Origin: Nansenia antarctica
Taxonomy: Eukaryota > Chordata > Actinopteri > Argentiniformes > Microstomatidae
DNA: 64,000 nt
Assembly (NCBI GenBank): GCA_963989245.1
Contig: OZ022340.1
Span: forward strand, 37,536,982-37,600,981
Direction of reading: 5' to 3'
The stretch's first letter is position 1. The number at the start of each line of letters is the position of its first letter. A program made the translations under genes and the position numbers. The notes beneath the pieces were generated by a model. That model made no database searches, was not told where the DNA came from, and saw nothing but the letters and a program-made list of their open reading frames with translations. Of the stretch, positions 38,435 through 49,156 are shown piece after piece.

Positions 38435-40307
38435 CGCACACACACACCCCCTTCAATCTTATAACTAAGTTAAGACCCCACCCATCACTCTTCTCCGATG
38501 CTATATATAGACCGCTGAACCATCTGCAAGAATGATATTGCTCTCTTGATATCCCCATCAGCACTTTGTGCTGTGTAGAAGAGATTTGGCCCCCAACTCT
38601 TACCCCCAAACTCAACCTACACCCCCCCCCCCCCCCCCCTACCCACCCACCCCCCAAAAGATCTGCCATCCAAGCTGTGGGTGGTTTTGCTCTCCCTGGG
38701 ATCTGACTGACTACAGCTCCAGGTCAGAGGCACCCTGGGATTTGTAAAGTTGTTGTGATTTAGATCAACCTGAAGCTTCTACTCCTCACACAAGGATTAC
38801 CAAGATCTGGTGAGCTGGATCACAACATCAGCTTTGATTTTACTAACCAACTGCATGCATTTACTTGGTCATCAAAGGAAAAAATGGGAAAGTAAATAAG
38901 TCATTTAGAATTAAACTAATGGCTGAGGAATTTGAGTCAATGAGCAATTCATTATTTATTCATTTGATATAATGTGGATTTCAAGGAGATATAGTCAAGT
39001 GGTGTTGCAATCCCTTAACTGATTTTAAAATCTGTTCCATGTCTTAAAGACACACGCTCTCAGAGAGAATGTGCTGACCGCTTCCCTCAGTCAGGCTGCA
39101 GGTTTTACAGGGTGTGCCAGGCTTGGAATACACAGCTGAGCACAGTGTGGTCCTTAACATGTCCTCACTTCTCCAACATCTTCACTCAGCTTTTGAGGAG
39201 ATTCAATCATTCTCTTCCTGAATTGTACCAGTGTTTAATGTGTGTGTTTCTGTGTAAGTGAGTAAGTGTGCATTGCGTTGCACCCGTCTGATAGTCCAAT
39301 GACACCACAACTTGACGCTTAAAGGTCTTGGCTGAAAATGGTGCTTAAAAATAGCTCTGCTGGGTTGGGTTACAATGCGATGTTCCGCCATTGACAGGGT
39401 CTTAAAGAACCTGCAGTTATGTTCAGGACAGTGATTTGGAAAGGTCTGTATAAGACATGTAAAGATGTAGGGATCATATGTACCCTTATCCAGATACATC
39501 CTCTATATGCTCCAATCCAAACTCCAGAACACCTTTGGCAGATATCGAAATTAAAAAAAGATCACAGAAATGGGTATTGAATTATTTAAATAGTATTGGA
39601 ATTGATTGACCGTAAAGTGTTGGTCATGTGTTGGTTGGAGATGTCATTGTTGCACTCCCTGCATGTGTACAGTATCTGGTGCCCAGAGTGTCCAACCAAC
39701 CAAAACTGAAATGAACAGTAGCTATACATTTCCTCTCAGCAGACATCTGTTTGACTGGGGAATCTTAAGAATCTGAGGGCGTTGACATACACCCTGAACT
39801 TGAAAAGTAAGGAGGGGTGTGTGTGTGTGGGGGGGGGGGGGTAGTCTGCATGGCCTCATTAGTTTGGGTTGCAAGGTCTCACTTTCAAGGGTTGATGGTG
39901 TTGGATTGGTCCTGAATTGGTGCAGTGTTCAGAGACAGTCACTAGGGGGACTCCAGATCCCTCTATCTTTTTTTTTTTGTAAGTTTTTTTTTTTTTAAAT
40001 GGGGCAGTTTTCATTTGTATAGATAGTGAAGAAAGACAGGAAAGTAAAGGTATGTCAGCCAGGCATGGGCCAGATTCCAACCCACATGCCGACATGGGCA
40101 TGCATGTGCACTACAGGTCATGGTGCTAGACCACTGGACCACCCCTATGCTATCTTGTCTCTCTATGCTTTCTTGACCAGAAATATTTAGCGTAATGCTA
40201 TTTTAGTTTACTATTGAGTAGTTAATAGAGACTAGAATGCCTAGACCAGTCATAGTGTTTGTGACTTTCTCTCATTTCCTGCTCTGTCTTCCTCCAGCCT
40301 TACAGTC
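37827..40307. other. Intergenic region between dhrs7b and myoz1
   Basis: No gene is recognised. It holds a CA-rich tract with interspersed GCACAC (38370-38448), a poly-C run (38622-38656), a G-run at 39825-39841 and a tRNA-derived SINE (39965-40150). The myoz1 promoter and any non-coding first exon should lie here; I cannot point to them, but the acceptor CCTCCAG or TTACAG just before 40308 implies an upstream exon. Confidence 0.5.
39965..40150 (-). mobile_element. tRNA-derived SINE
   Basis: On the minus strand the head reads GGTCCAGTGGTCTAGCACCA with an A-box-like TGGTCTAGCAC. About 50 bases on is a B-box-like GGTTGGAATCT. A body follows and the element ends in poly-A (poly-T on the plus strand at 39968-39999). 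Confidence 0.65.
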
Positions 40308-40643
40308 ATGCCTCTCTCTGGAACACCAGCCCCACCTAACAAGCGGAAAAAGACCGCCAAGATCATCACTGATCTGTCACACGTCACTCAGGATGGTAAG
40401 GCAGTGAGGCACGCACACGTATGCTCACACAAACACAAATATGCAAAACAAGATCATAATTATATCTACAAAACTACTGTATGTGAAAGATCAGAATAGC
40501 CAGAAGTGCCTAATCCGAGCCTGACCACGAAAACATTTAAACCTTTAAGTTTCAAGTCCTGCAAGGCCCCAGGGTTTTCCCAGTCAGATCATGTAGTCAG
40601 GAGAAACTCCTGTTTCTTACCATGTAAGAGTGTGTGTGTGTGC

Positions 40644-40674
<31 letters not shown>

Positions 40675-41167
40675 GGGGGTTGGGGGTGGTAACCTCCCAA
40701 GGGGGCCTGGAGGCCAGTCTCTAACCCTATTGGCCAGCAGCTGGTCCAAGGTTCTGGATCTATTGGTAACTTGTACTGCTTGTTCAGGACATGTTCAGGA
40801 CATGTCATGGAGGATGGAAAAATATGTTATTTATAGCCCTAATTATTGTGAAGACTATTCAAGACATTGTCAAGATCTCCACAGCCATATCATGAAGGTT
40901 ACTCCACACGGCTACACTTAACAGGGCCTAAGGAACCCTGTCACACAGACAAACATGTGTCTTCTAGATGTCACAGCAGAAAGATCATTGTTGTTTCTAA
41001 GCATCACATGTGGTCATGTGATCCAGACTCCAACCTCAATGTCACAACAGTCGGTCACAGTCAGAGAGTAACAGCATTACCATGGAAACAGGTCGTTGTT
41101 AAAATCCACTCTGTCTGATAGGAGTTGAAGGACTAGTTATTGATGATTTCTCCACTGAAACACACGC

Positions 41168-41223
<56 letters not shown>

Positions 41224-44200
41224 GCACAGACTTGCATATCACACATCAATCACACACATCACTCGATATCTCTGTATATAATATGTGTGTGTGTGTGCAT
41301 GCGTGTGTGCATTTTCATTCCAATAAAAACATACAGATTAAAAGTGAATATAATAAAGATAACTACAAATATATGAGGTACATAACCTACATGGTGGCAT
41401 AACATACAGCTGCTATTAGTAGTAAACACAGTATAAGATAACAAATTGTCGAAACAATTGGAATCCATTGTCCACACCTCCTGCCTTCAGCCACACACTC
41501 GTGTGTTTGACCACTTCTTTCAACACTTCATAACTTTTGACAGAGGCATCGGAGAGGCACTGGGTGCTGAGCAAATAGAGATAACACCATTGTTAATTTT
41601 GGCAGGCTTTTTAGTCACTTAGTCTTTGGTGTTTAGATGAAGATGCACACCATTTCTAGTCACACCAAGTCACCTCCATTTTTCTTAGTTCCAGTCCAGT
41701 TCCAGTTGATGAAAACTGAAAACATTCCAGTGCAGTCTCAGTCCACAAAAACTCCAACACATTTCAGTCAAGTTCGTGTGTGACTTTGTAAGTGACTAAA
41801 AAGCCTGCCAAAATTAACACTGGATAACACAGATGTGAAAATGACTCAGGGTTTATGTCATGAGGCACTGTGTGTTATTCCTTGCTGTTCTCCCACTCTC
41901 TCTTAGTTGCCAGACTGTTGAGGAACAGACAGTTTATCTTTGGCCAATGAGATTCATTCATTTTACACTGCTTGATATCAACAATATGAGAGCATCCCCC
42001 TTGTAAACAGTCATCTGTGCTCAGCATGATCCATTGTGCTCTAAAGAATGTCCAGTTGGTATATACATCTCTCCTGTCATGTCCATCCGTTCCGGCACTG
42101 GAATCGCCGGGTAAATTATCTTTAGCTTCAGCCATTGTGTTCACTGGGTAATTATCTTTAGCTTCAGCCATTGTGTTCACTGGGTAATTATCTTTAGCTT
42201 CAGCCATTGTGTTCACTGGGTAATTATCTTTAGCTTCAGCCATTGTGTTTGTGATAGCTAGTGCGGTCCGTCTCGCAGTAATGTTAGTCAGAATATATGC
42301 AGTGAACGTTTTCCGTCTTCAGATATGTTATTCTCCTCCTCTGTTGGTTGCCACTGAGTCCAGGAGGGTATTCCATCAAAGTTGCTAAAGGAAAATCCAG
42401 GCTTATTTTTCTTACTCTTGCTGGATTTACCAAAATAAGCCTGGATTTTTTTTTGGGTCTCACGAGACATGTCAGAATAAGCCTGGATTTTCCCTTAGCG
42501 ACATTGATGGAAGACCCCCCAGTTCTGACACCATGTTAAAAGGATCGGTTATAAACATAGTCTTTACTCTAAGTTCAGATACGGTTATAAACATAGTCTT
42601 TACTCTTAGTTCAGATACGGTTATAAACATAGTTTAATGCAGGTCAACTCTGGTAACAACAGATACAAGGTCATACCCATGCTGACACATCTCCTAGGTG
42701 AAAGATAAATCAATGACACACATAAGGACAAGCCTTCTTAAAAAAAGAATCCAAGCCATTCATTACATTACATTTACTGTACATTATTTTACATGTTCTG
42801 TACACAAGTGAATCATCTATTCATCAGTCATCATAAGAAATATTGGCCACTGGCAGCTACAATGCTAGAAGAAGAAATACTTCTTTATTTATTTATTTTA
42901 TAGTAGAGATGGACAGGGATTGAGGATCTCCTTAGGAAGGACAGTTAAGATGTAGCCTGAAGAGATGGACCTTCAATCCACTTGAATGTCCTTTCAAACC
43001 AATCTGGTTTCACAGATAAAATAAACTTTTTGAGAAACCATTCTTTCTTTTTTCGTTTCTTTTTGTTCTACAATACATTGTAGATTTATTTGTATTTCTT
43101 ATATACAGTATGAATCCATACATTAACAATTACAGTGCAAGAAGAATTATGTTTGTTGACCTTGTTTAATCAAGTAAGGCCCTGTTTTGAACTAATTACA
43201 GTGTACAATAAGAGATATGAATAGACAACGCTTTATAAAGCACAATTAAGATAGGATACCAATCGCCCTGGTCTCCTCTGCAGAATATGATTCAGAGCCA
43301 GAGGCGTCAGAGTTTGACCTGGGGACGAAGATCAGGACTCCCAAGGACATCATGCTGGAGGAGCTGTCCCTACTCAAGAACAAGGGCTCCAAGATGTTCC
43401 GGATGAGGCAGAAGCGTGTGGAGAACTTCATATGGGAGAACAACCCCGACCTCTTCAGCAGTGAGACTATGGTAAGAACATGGAGGCTAATAATTTGAGT
43501 CAATACAAAAAAATTGACTGCAGTAAAATTGTTAGAGAGCATAATTAATATATTAATGCTGCCCAAAGTTTTTTTTTTTTTACATGAAGCCATTTAAGTT
43601 GTGATAACTAATAAATACAAATAAGGTTGAAGCTACCAATATAAATCCTATACTCCATGCAGGGTTGAACCCTCACCATACATATTGTGCTTTGTGTCAG
43701 GAGAATTTGCAGAACCTGGTTCCCAGCCTGGGGGGCCAGATGATGGATGTTGGTGGCCATCTAAAGGGCAAGCAGCCAGGAGGGCAGCCCCCTGTTCCCC
43801 CTCCCAAACCTGGAAGCCATGGGCACGGGGGGGCAGCGACAGGGGTTGGAGGAGGCGCAGGGACAGAGTTGGGAGGTGCAGGAGGGGCAGGAGGTGCAGG
43901 AGGTGATGGACATGGGCATGGTGCGTCAGGAGAGGGCGGGGAAGGCAAGTATCCTCTCAAACTCATTCATCATCTTGGAACACACATCGTATCAGGTTAG
44001 AAGTGAACACCTAATAATAGGTATGATATGGATAATGACCTGGGGGGTATTCCATCAACGTCACTAAAGGAAAATCCAGGCTTATTTTTATAAATCTCAC
44101 GGGATTGATCAAAATAAGCCTGGATTGTCCTTTGGCGACGTTGATTGAATACCCCCCTGACGTTTTGTCTTGAAAACTAAGTACAAACAAGCTCTAATAT

Positions 44201-44918
44201 GATGTGACTGCAAATCCGTTTGCCCAACTTGAATGTCACCTGTCTGACTCACTCCTCTTCCAGGTGGTCATGGTGGTGCGGGTGGTCATGGTGGTGCGGG
44301 TGGTCATAGTGGTGCGGGTGGTCATGGAAAAACAACGCTGTTGGTGAAGACATACACATCACCTTGGGAAAAGGCTATGAAGGGGGACGAGGAGCTGACA
44401 GCCACCTTGAGAGCTGAAATGCCAGGCCCACATGTTCATCTGGATCTGCCCAAGTATAAGAGCTTCAACAGGTAGAGTTCCATCAATACCTTGACCTTTC
44501 AGCCATCTTGGATACATTATTTTCTGGTATCAGGCTTGAATTGACAGTGCACTGCTAACTATGTGTTTGCTCTCAACACAACATTCAAATTTGTTTTACC
44601 TAGTGGAGCACCTACTGTATATGACTGGTTACACATTTGCTCACAGCTGATCTTCATTTCATTACTTTATCAATTCACATTAGGAGCGCTACACCCTTTG
44701 GAGGCTTTGAGAAAGCTGCCGGGCTCCTGACCTTCAAACTGCCGGACATAGAGGTGGCTGAGGAACCTGAACCAGCTGTGGTATACCAACATGACGTTGG
44801 CTCTCGACCCTCCTTCAACCGCACTCCTATAGGCTGGGTGGGGAGCAGCAGTGAGCCAACCAGCATCCACATGGAGATGGAAACCGTGCCCTTCGATGGG
44901 GAGACTGACGACCTGTAA
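40308..44918 (+). CDS. myoz1: Myozenin-1 (calsarcin), Z-disc protein
   Basis: Coding exons: 40308-40395, 43284-43471, 43701-43944, 44264-44471 and 44684-44918. Together they give 963 nt, 320 aa. The N-terminus MPLSGTPAPPNKRKKTAKII and the block IMLEELSLLKNKGSKMFRMR are diagnostic of myozenins. Exon 3 and early exon 4 encode a Gly/His-rich middle, including four GGHGGA-type repeats, as in MYOZ1. The C-terminal PKYKSFNR and RPSFNRTPIGW motifs and the final DGETDDL match too. Myozenins sit at the sarcomeric Z-disc and bind alpha-actinin, filamin C, telethonin and calcineurin. Intron 3 appears to use a GC donor (GAAG|GCAAGT) with acceptor at 44263; a GT donor at about 43920 in the same phase is the alternative. 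Fish have duplicate myoz1 genes and I cannot tell a from b. Confidence 0.93.
41160..41227 (+). repeat. (CA)n microsatellite in myoz1 intron 1
   Basis: About 30 CA units with a few CG interruptions. Confidence 0.95.
41592..41820. mobile_element. Foldback MITE in myoz1 intron 1
   Basis: GTTAATTTTGGCAGGCTTTT at 41592 is repeated inverted at the end (AAAAGCCTGCCAAAATTAAC, near 41818). About 230 bp, no coding. Confidence 0.75.
41875..42249 (-). repeat. 36-bp tandem repeat giving an open frame of repeated Met blocks
   Basis: A 36-bp unit is repeated almost four times at 42112-42249. On the minus strand it encodes MAEAKDNYPVNT in tandem and continues in frame into a 122-aa open frame ending at 41875. 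I do not recognise the remaining sequence. It lies antisense in myoz1 intron 1 and may be the start of a decayed transposon gene. Confidence 0.6.
42361..42521. mobile_element. Foldback MITE, GGTATTCCATCAACGTCGC family, copy 1
   Basis: Begins GGGTATTCCATCAAAGTTGC and ends with the approximate reverse complement. An AAAATCCAGGCTTATTTTT block and TCTCACGAGA lie inside. Related copies are at 44041-44158 and 58211-58374. Confidence 0.78.
42535..42640. repeat. ~36-bp tandem repeat, about three copies
   Basis: GGTTATAAACATAGTCTTTA with TTCAGATAC is repeated head to tail in myoz1 intron 1. Confidence 0.8.
44041..44158. mobile_element. Foldback MITE, GGTATTCCATCAACGTCGC family, copy 2
   Basis: 118 bp in myoz1 intron 3. 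TGGGGGGTATTCCATCAACG at the left and CGTTGATTGAATACCCCCC at the right form near-complete inverted arms around a short centre with ATCTCACGGGAT. Confidence 0.85.
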
Positions 44919-45010
44919 ACAGCATGCCACATCGTCCCAAAACACACAGACACAGACAAACACACACAAACACACACATGTGCATGAAGAGACACACGCA
45001 AATGCATATA

Positions 45011-46548
45011 CAGTCATGTGAAAAATATGATTTCTTTTCAGAAATATGGACATATCAATATTTGATCTTCTTTCAAAAAATATCTATGTAGATGAAGGTG
45101 TTGCAGTTGAACCAAAAACAATGAAAATGTAACTTTGTTATCATTTATTTCACAAAACAATTTAAAAAGATGCCAATTCCTACTAAGTAAAAAGTTAGGA
45201 AACCCTATGCCCTGATTGTTGTGTCTGCACACTGGGTTAGTGGTGAGGCATCGGAGTTCAGGTGGGAGTGTTCGATTGTTCTGCTGTAGTGTTATGCCTG
45301 AACGATGTTGTATGTGATGTGTTGCTCTGTTCTGTCAGTTGTTAAAAAGTAAACGAACGTTGAGTTGATGTGTCGCGTGTTTAATATTACAAACATAATA
45401 CTAGTAGCTGGTATTGCCCTCTTTGTGGCTGAAATAACCTCAATTAGATGTTTCCTATAACTGTCTACCAGTAATAATAATAATAATAAGAATGGATTTT
45501 ATTTATAAAGCACTTTACATTTCAAGAATCTCAAAGTGCTACAGTCAATAAAAGAAACAAAACAGCACAACACAATAAAGATCACTAAAAACATCAAAAG
45601 CAGAAAGGTTAAAAAGACACTGTGGCATAAAACTAAAGAAAAAAATAAATACAAATCTGGCTACTGGAACGCTTTGTTAAAAAGATGAGTCTTAAGTCCG
45701 CTCTTAAAAGAGTCGACCGACTGTGGTGCTCTCAGGTGGGCAGGGAGGGCGTTCCACAGTTCGGGGGCGATGGAGTGGGACATTGACTGGGAGAAGGTTC
45801 TTTCCCACTCATCTATGCATAATTCCTTCAGCTGTGTGATGTTTGAGGGGTGTCTTGCATGCACAGCCCGTTTCAAATCACCCCACAGCATCTCAATAGG
45901 ATTAAGATCCGGGATCCAGAACTCGAAATTTCTCTTCTGAGCCATTCCTTGGTGGATTTACTGGAATGTTTCGGGTCATTGTCATGTTGCATGGTCCACA
46001 TCCGCTTCAGCTTACATTTTTGGACAGATGGTCTCACATTTTCCTTAAGACCCTCTGATACAATAAAGAATTCATGACAAGAGAATTCATGACACTGTGA
46101 CAAGAGCTACATGTAGGTCCCATGATGACATTTCAGGATTGTTGGAGACTTCTTTAAGCATCTTGTGGTCTGCTCTTGGGCTGAACTTGCTAGGACGGCA
46201 TGATCTTGCCAAGTTGGCAGTTCTTTTAAATGTTCTCCAGTTGTAAATTGTTTTCCGGATAGTGGAATGGCTGATTACTAATTGTTCGTAATTCCCAGAC
46301 TCATACACATCTACAACCTTCTTTCTGAAGGTCTCAGAGCTCTTTTGATCTCGCCATGGTGATACCACTGACTTCAGCAATCAAGAGCAAACTGAGGTTT
46401 AAATAAAACAGGCTCCTCCCTAACAATGTTCTAATGTACCTGATGTGATGCACTTGATTCTAATTTTAGCCATTTTAAGTAGTAATAAATGTGCGGGTGT
46501 CCTAACCTTTTCCTCACGACAATTGCATTTCTATTAATTACATTTTAC

Positions 46549-46591
<43 letters not shown>

Positions 46592-46692
46592 TTCTTCCGT
46601 TTTATTTGTTTAGTTAATAATGTTAGTAGTTACCTCCAGCTCTCAAATGTCCATATATTTAAATATGTTTTCATATCCTTTTCACATGACTG
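45011..46692 (-). mobile_element. Tc1-like transposon relic directly downstream of myoz1
   Basis: Terminal repeats are CAGTCATGTGAAAA at the left and TTTTCACATGACTG at the right, with TA target duplications at 45009-45010 and 46693-46694. The inner parts ATATGGACAT also pair. On the minus strand it encodes pieces of a Tc1 transposase in three frames: SPWRDQKSSETFRKKVVDVY (HTH region, 46087-46380), MQHDNDPKHSSKSTKEWL (second catalytic D, 45873-46103) and DLNPIEMLWGDLKRAVHA (third acidic residue, E). It is frameshifted and lacks part of the core. A LINE 3' end is inserted at about 45480-45790. Confidence 0.88.
45480..45790 (-). mobile_element. LINE 3' end inserted in the Tc1 relic
   Basis: On the minus strand IAPELWNALPAHLRAPQSVD and FKSGLKTHLFNKAFQ are the C-terminal end of a LINE reverse transcriptase. 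An AAGCACTTTACATTTCAAG-type 3' tail with (AAT)n follows near 45480. By chance the frame is continuous with the Tc1 C-terminus, giving a 94-aa hybrid open frame (45661-45945). Confidence 0.72.
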
Positions 46693-47464
46693 TAGAAATA
46701 GTCTGTAGGTTGTGATTTTGCCAATTTCTTGAGTTAAATTGATCAGATAAATAGGAATATGTGTATGGAACAAACCATGGCAATTGAGTCTAGAAAGAAA
46801 CAGAGGGAGGAGATGTACACATTCATCATAAGCACTATTAGGTCTACTGTATGTTGGAAACACAGAAGTCAATCATGACCACAAACCATAACGTCATTAC
46901 AATGGTATCTTCCAAATATCCTAGAACTTATGACTACCCCTACTGTTGTCAATATATGATTATTCATATGGCATGGTATATTATATGTTGTAAATGAGGA
47001 GAGAAAGATAAACAGGACTGGGAGTTTAAGCTTTTTCTTTTAGCATTTTTCTGTGCCAGCATGTTGCTCTGAATTTCCACCTGTGCCTTTTTGCTAATCA
47101 GAAGCGTGTTGGTCCTTTAGCTTTAACCTGCTATTCCTTTAGGATCTTTGACAGCTCAGCTCGGGCTCATTGTAATGCACGGAATGGAATTAGGAATATC
47201 AAGCTCCTGAACTGAATAAAACAACGTTGTTCTTTGCTCCACCTTTTTCTCTGCCAGTGATTTCGGTCCATGCTTTGTGTCACATAGACTGGTCATCTTT
47301 CAGTAACTGTGTTGGATAAGTTATTTTTGATGTAGTGAACGACTTTTTCAACATAGCTTTAGTTTGACAAATTATATTCAAGTAGTTTAACTTATTTCCT
47401 TATAAAGTAATTGGTAATATAGTTACATATATTTTCAGAGTATCTTCCCCAACACTGCTAATAC

Positions 47465-47940
47465 AGGCACTTTAAACACACTATATGGACAAAAGTATGT
47501 GGACACAATTATCTTCTGGGGCTGTTTTCATGGTTTGGGCTAGGGCCCTTAGTTCCAGTGAAGGGAAATCTTAATGCTACAGCATACAATGCAATTCTAG
47601 AGAATTGTATGCTTCCAGCTTTGTGACAACAGTTTGGGGAAGGTCCTTTCCAGTTTCAGCATGACAATGCCCCCATACACAAAGTGAGGTCCATAATGAC
47701 ATGGTTTGCCGAATTTGGTCTGGGAGAACTTGACTGGCCTGCACACAGAGCTCTGACCTCAACCCCATCGAACATCTTTGGGATGAATTGGAACACTGAC
47801 TGCGATAAGAGCCAGTTCTTCTCGCCCAACATCAGTGCCCAACCTCATTAATGGTCTTGTGGCTGAATGGGAGCAAATCCCCTATGTATGGATGGATACC
47901 TTGAAGCCAACTATTCACACTGATTGGTCCAATTGAATGA
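47465..47940 (+). pseudogene. Tc1-like transposase relic
   Basis: It begins at CACTATATGGACAAAAGTAT, a common fish Tc1 end. In shifting frames it then reads like the transposase C-terminal half (a QHDNAPIHKVRSIMTWF-like stretch, then an LDWPAH...DLNPIEHLWDELE-like stretch). Frameshifts and stops are frequent. No right end was found. Confidence 0.7.
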
Positions 47941-48009
47941 CTATAGTGAGGTGGTAAATTTGGGTCATTAGTAACTAATTACTGATGTAGTGAGTAGTGA
48001 GGCAAAGGA

Positions 48010-48420
48010 GTTTCAACATTTACATTTTCTGTATGGCTGGAGTAAATAACCAGCAACATTTGTACGATTGGTTACTTTGAGTTGTATGGCCGCAGTAACT
48101 AGCCAGCAATATTTGCAATGACATTGCACATGATTCAAACTCACTTGGTATGCATTCGAGAAGTGTTGAGGTGTAGAGTGTTATCAGAGATGTGTTGAAA
48201 TCTTTGAAAAATAGCTCTGTACAGTCCATTATATGTGTCCTTTACAGTGCAAATTGGGTAATTTAAGCTGTATGGCTGGAGTAAATAGCCAGCAACATTT
48301 ACAATAACTTCTCTTTAGATTCAAACTGACCTGATATGCATTCTAGAAGTGTTCCAGGTCAAGTGGTACCAAAGATGTATTGAAATCTTTGAAAAAATAG
48401 TGCTCTACAGACCATTAGAG
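48010..48420. repeat. ~215-bp tandem duplication
   Basis: GTATGGCTGGAGTAAATA, CCAGCAACATTT and TGAAATCTTTGAAAAA recur in the same order at about 48030-48220 and 48260-48405. The copies are diverged, so the duplication is old. Confidence 0.65.
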
Positions 48421-48504
48421 ACAATAGCAGTTCATAACAATAATTAGGATATACGAACAATTACAAACCCTTCTATAACAAATAGTATGGTTATGATTGA
48501 TATA

Positions 48505-48873
48505 TGTGACACATTCTAATGCTTTGGTCCTCATATCGGCAACCAATCAAAATGTTCGGACTTTTCTTTTGAAACACAGAACTACGTTTCAGAGTTGTTG
48601 AGAATCACAACACAAACTTGCTAGTCAAGCCAAAATACTGCAACGCAATGGATTCGTTGAGTAATCCCCTCTGCTACCTAGTTAATATATAATACCTAGT
48701 ATAACACTACTTTACATTGTTAGCAGGCTCACAAAAAATCAAACTGTGTTAGTTGACTAGCGATATGTCATTGATTTTCAACAACGCAGAAATGTATTCA
48801 CATTTTCCGAAAGAAAAGTCTGATCATAACATCGGATCCCGATATGAGAATCAAAGCATTAGAACGTGTCACA
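48505..48873. mobile_element. Foldback MITE upstream of natd1
   Basis: TGTGACACATTCTAATGCTTTG at 48505 pairs with CAAAGCATTAGAACGTGTCACA ending near 48873, and further inward GGTCCTCATATCGG pairs with CCGATATGAGAATC. Confidence 0.75.
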
Positions 48874-49156
48874 TATTTGTTAAGATGATTAGCATATTTG
48901 TTGTGGTTCCTTGACCCCTTTTTATCATGTTTAAATGCAAAAAAATGTTTTTACTTGGTGCTCTTATTTTGAAGAAATCGTTACTTACATTGACCGGAAG
49001 TACATGGACGCAGTTCCACAGGTTTGCACAGACACGTGATCTCACAGCTGACTTTCAAAGATGGAGTATTGTTTTGCAGTGTACGTTCACTTGTGGGGGC
49101 TACATCTACATCTCACGGATTTGCTGCGTTTTGGCTGTACAAGGACGGCGACAAAT

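Larger units (their letters stand above)
46695..49156. other. Intergenic region upstream of natd1
   Basis: No gene is recognised. It contains a Tc1 relic (47465-47940), a tandemly duplicated ~215-bp segment (48010-48420) and a foldback MITE (48505-48873). The natd1 promoter is presumably in the last few hundred bases, but no TATA or CpG cluster stands out. Confidence 0.5.

Noticed and set aside
43697..43966. Proline-rich minus-strand frame over myoz1 exon 3
   Set aside because: Antisense shadow of the Gly-rich coding region.
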